A stretch of DNA of 64,000 nt, taken from positions 4,898,001 to 4,962,000 of the forward strand of contig NZ_SHKY01000001.1 of assembly GCF_004217545.1 (NCBI RefSeq). Direction: 5' to 3'. Shown piece by piece: positions 59,973 to 64,000 of this stretch. Every line of letters begins with the position of its first letter. The stretch's first letter is position 1. Below the pieces are notes generated by a model. It was not told the DNA's origin. It saw only the letters and a program-made list of their open reading frames with translations, and did no database searches. The position numbers and the translations under genes were made by a program. This stretch comes from Krasilnikovia cinnamomea (GTDB lineage: Bacteria; Actinomycetota; Actinomycetes; Mycobacteriales; Micromonosporaceae).

Positions 59973-61647
59973 CGGTGTTCTCCTCGGCGTCGGCCGGGTG
60001 CCGGCCGTCAGGGGTCAGGAAGGGCTGGAACGGGGGTATCTCGTGCGGGTCCACGTCCAGGGCCACGAACGCGGGCCCGTGGCGGGGATCGTTGCGGCGG
60101 CGCAGCGCGGCGCCCAGCCCCGCCGCGTCGGCCGGCCGGGCCACGGGCAGGCTCGGGAACGCCGCGGCCACCCCGGCGCCGATGTCGGTGGGCCGGAACA
60201 GGTTGAAGCTGTACGCGTCGCCGTAGAACAGCCGCTCCCGCGTCACGCACATGCCGTGCGCGTTGTTGTTGAAGATCACGAAGGTGACGGGTGCGCCGGA
60301 CTCGATCGCGGTGTGCACCTCCATGCCGTGCATGAAGAACGCCCCGTCACCTGCCAGCACGTACGTCCGTTGCCCGGTGGCCAGCGCCGCGCCGATGCCG
60401 GCGCCGAACGCGTATCCCATGCCGCCCATGCCGACGGCGACCACGAAGCGGCCCCGGCGCGGCGCCGGGAGCAGGTGGATCGCCGCCGCGCCCGCGTTGC
60501 CCGCGTCCACGAAGACGTGCCCGTGCTCCGGCAGCGCGGTGGCCACCGCGGCCACCGCCTCGACCGTCGACATGGCCCCGGGCCCCCGGCCGGCCGTGAT
60601 CGGCAGGGGAACGGGACCGTCGTGCGGCGGGCACGGCCGGCTGCCCGCCGGCAGCCGCGCGGTGACGTCGCGCAGCACGGTACGCGGGTCGCCGCGCAGC
60701 GCCAGACCCGACACGTACGGCGGCTCCGGGTCGATGCACACCACCAGCGCGCAGCCCAGCGCCGCGTCGAGCCCGCCGCGCGCCAGCACCGGCCAGCGCG
60801 TGCCGACCAGCAGGCACACTTCGGCCTCCCGCAGGCAGTCCGCGACGTTGCGGTGCCCCATCACCCCGGCGACCCCGGCGAAGCGGGGATCGGCGTTGTC
60901 GAACACGTCCTTGGCGTCCGGGGTGACCGCGACCCAGGCGCCGAGCCGCCGGGCCAGCTCGGCCAGTTCGGCCCGGGCGTGCGCGGCGGCCACCCCCTCG
61001 CCCGCGATCACCAGGACGCGCCGGGCGCCGCGCAGGGCGCGTACGGCCCGGTCCCGGACCGCCCGGTCGGCCGCCGGGGCAGGCAGCGGCACCGCCGCCG
61101 GTGACGGTGCCGCCCGGAGCAGGCTCTGCTGCACGTCCTTGGGCAGCAGCAGCACCGCCGGGCCGCGCGGTGGGGACAGCGCCGCCGCGATCGCCCGGGG
61201 CAGGAGTTCGGAGAGCTGCCCGGGGTCGTCGACGCGGGCACACAGCCGGGAGACCGGCGCGAACAGCCGCCGCGCGTCCAGCGAGCCGGCCTGGCCGCTG
61301 GAGTCCTGGAACGCGCCCCGGCCCTGCTGCGCGCGCGGCGGCTGGCCGACCAGCGCCAGCACCGGCACCCGGGAGGCGTACGCCTCGGCCAGGCCCGGCA
61401 GCAGGTTCATGGCGCCGCCGCCCGAGGTGGCCGCGACCACCCCGAGCCGGCCGGTCGCCCGGGCGTACCCGTCGGCCATGGTCGCCGCGGAGAACTCGTG
61501 CTTGGCCACCACCGCCCGGATCGCGGGCCGGGCGGCGTGCACGGCGTCGTAGAGGTCCTCGATGTTCGCGCCGCCCACGCCGAAGACGTGGTCGACACCG
61601 GATCGGGCGAGTTCGCGGACGAGATGGTCGACCAGGCGTTGCCGCAC
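59944..61647 (-). CDS. Thiamine diphosphate-dependent enzyme (acetolactate synthase/benzoylformate decarboxylase-like)
   Basis: 567 residues in the three-domain Pyr-central-PP layout. The catalytic Glu is in AVVAKHEFSAATMADGYARA near residue 50. The central domain carries GVAAAHARAELAELARRLGAW. The ThDP-binding motif is AGDGAFFMHGMEVHTAI...FVIFNNN around residues 430-465. Such enzymes decarboxylate 2-oxo acids and can form acyloins (2-hydroxyketones). GTG 61647 starts 6 bases after the regulator stop. It overlaps the SRPBCC start. It does not look like the housekeeping IlvB. Confidence 0.88.
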   Translation of the reverse strand: MRQRLVDHLVRELARSGVDHVFGVGGANIEDLYDAVHAARPAIRAVVAKHEFSAATMADGYARATGRLGVVAATSGGGAMNLLPGLAEAYASRVPVLALVGQPPRAQQGRGAFQDSSGQAGSLDARRLFAPVSRLCARVDDPGQLSELLPRAIAAALSPPRGPAVLLLPKDVQQSLLRAAPSPAAVPLPAPAADRAVRDRAVRALRGARRVLVIAGEGVAAAHARAELAELARRLGAWVAVTPDAKDVFDNADPRFAGVAGVMGHRNVADCLREAEVCLLVGTRWPVLARGGLDAALGCALVVCIDPEPPYVSGLALRGDPRTVLRDVTARLPAGSRPCPPHDGPVPLPITAGRGPGAMSTVEAVAAVATALPEHGHVFVDAGNAGAAAIHLLPAPRRGRFVVAVGMGGMGYAFGAGIGAALATGQRTYVLAGDGAFFMHGMEVHTAIESGAPVTFVIFNNNAHGMCVTRERLFYGDAYSFNLFRPTDIGAGVAAAFPSLPVARPADAAGLGAALRRRNDPRHGPAFVALDVDPHEIPPFQPFLTPDGRHPADAEENTDEYERVHAG

Positions 61648-61653
61648 GGCCGC

Positions 61654-62658
61654 CTACCGGGCCGGGGTGGGCTCGGGGAGCAGGCCGCTGCCGGAGATGC
61701 TCTGGAAGCGGTGCCGGTACTCGCTCGGGGTGATCTCCAGCGCCCGCCCGAACCGGCGGAAGAATGTCTCGGGGGCGTGGAATCCGCAGCGGCGGGCCAC
61801 CTGCCGGATCGGCAGGTCGGTGGTCTCCAGCAGCTTGCGGGCGTGGGCGATGCGCATGCGTTCGACGTACTGGCCCGGGGTCATCCCCACCTCCCGCCGG
61901 AACACCCGGGCGAAGTTGCGGGCGCTCATGTTGGCGTGCGCGGCGATCTGCGACACCGAGACCGGGCGGTCCAGGTTGTCGATGATCCACTCCTGTGCGC
62001 CGCGGATCGGGCTGGAGTCGGCCAGCTGAGCGTCCAGGATGGAGCTGACCTGCGACTCGCCGCCGTGGCGGCGGAAGAACAGCACCAGGAAGCGGGCCAG
62101 CTCCAGCGTGAACGCCGCGCCGTGATCCTCCTCCACCAGGGCCAGCGTCATGTCGATGCCGGTGGACACCCCGGCGGACGTGACGTAGTGGCCGTCCCAC
62201 ACGAAGATCGAGTCGGACTCGACCGTCACGTCGGGGTAGCGCCGGGCCAGATCCTCGGTGTACGCCCAGTGCGTGGTCGCCCGGCGTCCACCGAGCAGGC
62301 CCGCCTCGGCCAGCAGGAACGAGCCGCCGCACACCGAGGTCACCCGTCGCGAGCGCCCGGCCGCCCGCCCGATCCAGGACACCAGGTCCCGGTCCTCGAG
62401 GGTGTCGTGCAGACTCCACCCGCCGGGCACGAGCAGGGTGTCGATCGGGCCCTGCCCGGCGTCCAGCGGCTCCGCCGCGATGACCACACCGGAGCAGGTC
62501 CGCACGAGCGGGGCGGCGGGGGAGACGAACTCGATCTGATACCCGGACTCCGGGTCACCGAGCAGCCGGTTGGCGGTGTCCAGCACCTCGACCGGGCCGG
62601 TGACATCGAGCGCCTGGCAGCCCGCGTAGGTAACAATCACAACCCGTCGTCGCGTCAC
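61654..62658 (-). CDS. GlxA-family transcriptional regulator (DJ-1/PfpI + AraC HTH)
   Basis: 334 residues. N-terminal DJ-1/PfpI-like domain: RRVVIVTYAGCQALDVTGPVE, the nucleophile-elbow region TSVCGGSFLLAEAGLLGGRRATTHW. C-terminal AraC double helix-turn-helix: SVSQIAAHANMSARNFARVF and PIRQVARRCGFHAPETFFRRF. GlxA-type regulators are usually activators responding to small molecules. As the first gene of the minus-strand operon (regulator, ThDP enzyme, SRPBCC, KAS III-like) it likely controls the pathway. GTG 62658 is inferred from homology; the ribosome site is weak. Confidence 0.9.
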   Translation of the reverse strand: MTRRRVVIVTYAGCQALDVTGPVEVLDTANRLLGDPESGYQIEFVSPAAPLVRTCSGVVIAAEPLDAGQGPIDTLLVPGGWSLHDTLEDRDLVSWIGRAAGRSRRVTSVCGGSFLLAEAGLLGGRRATTHWAYTEDLARRYPDVTVESDSIFVWDGHYVTSAGVSTGIDMTLALVEEDHGAAFTLELARFLVLFFRRHGGESQVSSILDAQLADSSPIRGAQEWIIDNLDRPVSVSQIAAHANMSARNFARVFRREVGMTPGQYVERMRIAHARKLLETTDLPIRQVARRCGFHAPETFFRRFGRALEITPSEYRHRFQSISGSGLLPEPTPAR

Positions 62659-62748
62659 GACACCAGCCTGTCGCGTCCGGCGTATCGGCAGCAATGCCAA
62701 GGAATTGGCGATTCCTGCCACCCGGGTGGTGCGGCGGCGATGTCGCGG

Positions 62749-63042
62749 TCAGACCCCGCGGTAGCCGGGGATCTGCCGGCGCTGCGTGGCGCTGGCCGCC
62801 CAGTGGCTGAGGTCCAGCAAGCCCGCGAAGACGACCCAGAACCAGCCCCACCCCGTGAGGCCGACGCCGGGGGTGTACAGCACCACGTAGATCAGCGTGG
62901 CGAACGGCAGGAAGACGATCCCGAGCAGCGGGAAGATCCAGGTGTCGAAGGCGGTGTTGACCAGGACCGGGCGGGCGATCCAGATGATGAACAGGGCCAG
63001 CCTCGGGAAGATCCCCGCGAACAGCGCGAACAGGCATCCCAT
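62749..63042 (-). CDS. Small conserved three-helix membrane protein
   Basis: 97 residues starting ATG 63042 with GGAGGTGG upstream. Hydrophobic helices are LFALFAGIFPRLALFIIWIA, WIFPLLGIVFLPFATLIYVV and WGWFWVVFAGLLDLSHWAAS. Similar short proteins are common in actinomycetes and uncharacterised. Monocistronic. Confidence 0.75.
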   Translation of the reverse strand: MGCLFALFAGIFPRLALFIIWIARPVLVNTAFDTWIFPLLGIVFLPFATLIYVVLYTPGVGLTGWGWFWVVFAGLLDLSHWAASATQRRQIPGYRGV

Positions 63043-63225
63043 GCGTGCCACCTCCGACGACCGGTCCGGATCATTCGGCCGATCATCACGCGGCGGCGGC
63101 CGCCGGGCTTCACCCGCGGCGGATGATTGGGTACGCGCGGCGCGCCGCCCCGTGACGGGCCACGATCGGGGTGCGGCCCGGCGAATCGAAATACCTGTCG
63201 GACGTCCTCGGTAACGTCGGCTGCC

Positions 63226-64000
63226 ATGACAGCCTTGTCGCGCAACCGCCGGTCGGCCAGCGGGCTGACCATCCTGGTGGCGTTCGGCGCCGCCGCCGTC
63301 CTCGGCGTCACCGCCACCCCCGCGTCCGCCGCGGGACCACCCCCGAGGCCCGGGGCGGCCGGACTCGGCGACCGCTTGTATCCGCTGCTCGGAAACGGCG
63401 GATACAACGTGCGGGACTACGATCTGCGCCTGCGGTATCCGAAGAAGGATCCACGGCAGACGATCACCGGGGATGTGACCATCACCGCGGTCGCGACCCA
63501 GCACCTGTCCCGGTTCGATCTGGACTTCGGCGGCGGCTCGGTGGCGGGGGTGTCGGTGAACGGGCGCCGGGCCACCTTCACCCGCTCCGGTGACGAGCTG
63601 GTCATCACCCCGAAGTCCCCGCTGCCGAAGCGGCAGCCGTTCCGGGTCACGGTCACCGGCTTCACCGCCACCCCGGTGGTGCCCGACGCGGACGCCCCGG
63701 TCGGCTTCGTCACCACCCCGGACGGCACCGTGCTGGCCGGTCAGCCCGCCTCGTCGCACCTGCTGTTCCCGAGCAACGACCACCCGCGCGACAAGGCCAC
63801 GTACACGATCCGGCTCACGGCGCCGACCGGCTGGACCGCCACCGCCAGCGGCGCCCCGCTCGGCGTCCGGCGGCACACCGGCTACTCGGTCTCCACCTTC
63901 CGCGAGTCGCGGCCGATGGCCAGCGAGCTGGTGCAGATCGCGGTCGGTGACTTCCTCGTGCACCAGCGGCCCGCCGTGCAGGGCGTGCGGATCCGCGACG
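63226..64000 (+). CDS. Secreted M1-family metallopeptidase, N-terminal part (runs off the window)
   Basis: 258 residues are visible. A signal peptide (ALSRNRRSASGLTILVAFGA through ATPASAAG, cleavage near residue 35) is followed by the M1 N-terminal beta-domain: GNGGYNVRDYDLRLRYP, ITGDVTITAVATQHLSRFDLDF, VSVNGRRATFTRSGDELVIT and SNDHPRDKATYTIRLTAP. This matches secreted actinomycete M1 aminopeptidase-like proteins. The catalytic GxMEN and HExxH motifs should lie beyond 64000, so activity cannot be judged. ATG 63226. Confidence 0.88.
   Translation, partial: MTALSRNRRSASGLTILVAFGAAAVLGVTATPASAAGPPPRPGAAGLGDRLYPLLGNGGYNVRDYDLRLRYPKKDPRQTITGDVTITAVATQHLSRFDLDFGGGSVAGVSVNGRRATFTRSGDELVITPKSPLPKRQPFRVTVTGFTATPVVPDADAPVGFVTTPDGTVLAGQPASSHLLFPSNDHPRDKATYTIRLTAPTGWTATASGAPLGVRRHTGYSVSTFRESRPMASELVQIAVGDFLVHQRPAVQGVRIRD

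Noticed and set aside
60347..62419. A 690-residue minus-strand protein in another frame of the ThDP/GlxA genes
   Set aside because: Gly/Arg/Ala-rich shadow frame crossing two well-supported genes.

Overview
The window is high-GC DNA (about 70 percent by eye) with actinomycete codon use. It also carries actinomycete-type families: DrrA/DrrB-like ABC-2 exporters, deazaflavin (F420)-type nitroreductase relatives, TPR-GGDEF proteins and multi-PAS histidine kinases. A member of Micromonosporaceae, such as an Actinoplanes relative, is my best guess. That is inference from gene content; no 16S or other marker is present.

Chromosomal left part (1-7742): the end of a DrrA-like ATPase with two ABC-2 permeases, a YihY/BrkB membrane protein, an EboE-like TIM-barrel protein, a YtxH-like protein, tRNA-Asn, a flavin amine oxidase-like enzyme and a CAT-anticodon tRNA. 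The ABC operon is split by a LOG-family gene lying between two 17-bp direct repeats spaced exactly 900 bp apart.

Mobile belt (7.7-31.6 kb): the 3' half of the CAT tRNA is the attachment site of an 8,000-bp element. It holds a tyrosine integrase, a run of small overlapping genes, a primase-helicase, an iteron-like array and an HK97-type major capsid gene, but no terminase, portal, protease or tail gene, so it looks like a phage satellite. Beyond it lie remains of further elements: a second CAT-tRNA fragment, half of a tRNA-Phe, two broken integrases, toxin-antitoxin modules (YefM/YoeB, frameshifted HigB with HigA, FitA/VapC), an unknown two-gene cargo (15841-18264), a gluconate regulator-kinase pair, a broken pRiA4b ORF-3-like gene and an IS21-family insertion. 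A dispersed imperfect palindrome recurs in this belt.

Defence region (31.5-42.7 kb): a complete Wadjet type II plasmid-defence operon (jetABCD order, minus strand), an orphan ribbon-helix-helix antitoxin, a KAS III enzyme, a reductase-domain remnant and an Mrr restriction endonuclease.

Right part (42.8-64 kb): an F420-type nitroreductase-fold protein; an SsuABC/NMT1-type uptake operon; a truncated NmrA-like gene and a shortened aminoglycoside phosphotransferase-like gene; two diguanylate cyclases, one divergent from a BMP-family binding lipoprotein; two large sensor kinases in tandem; a four-gene operon (GlxA-type regulator, ThDP enzyme, SRPBCC protein, KAS III-like protein lacking the usual His) that looks like a small specialised-metabolite pathway; a small membrane protein; and the start of a secreted M1-family aminopeptidase running off the end.
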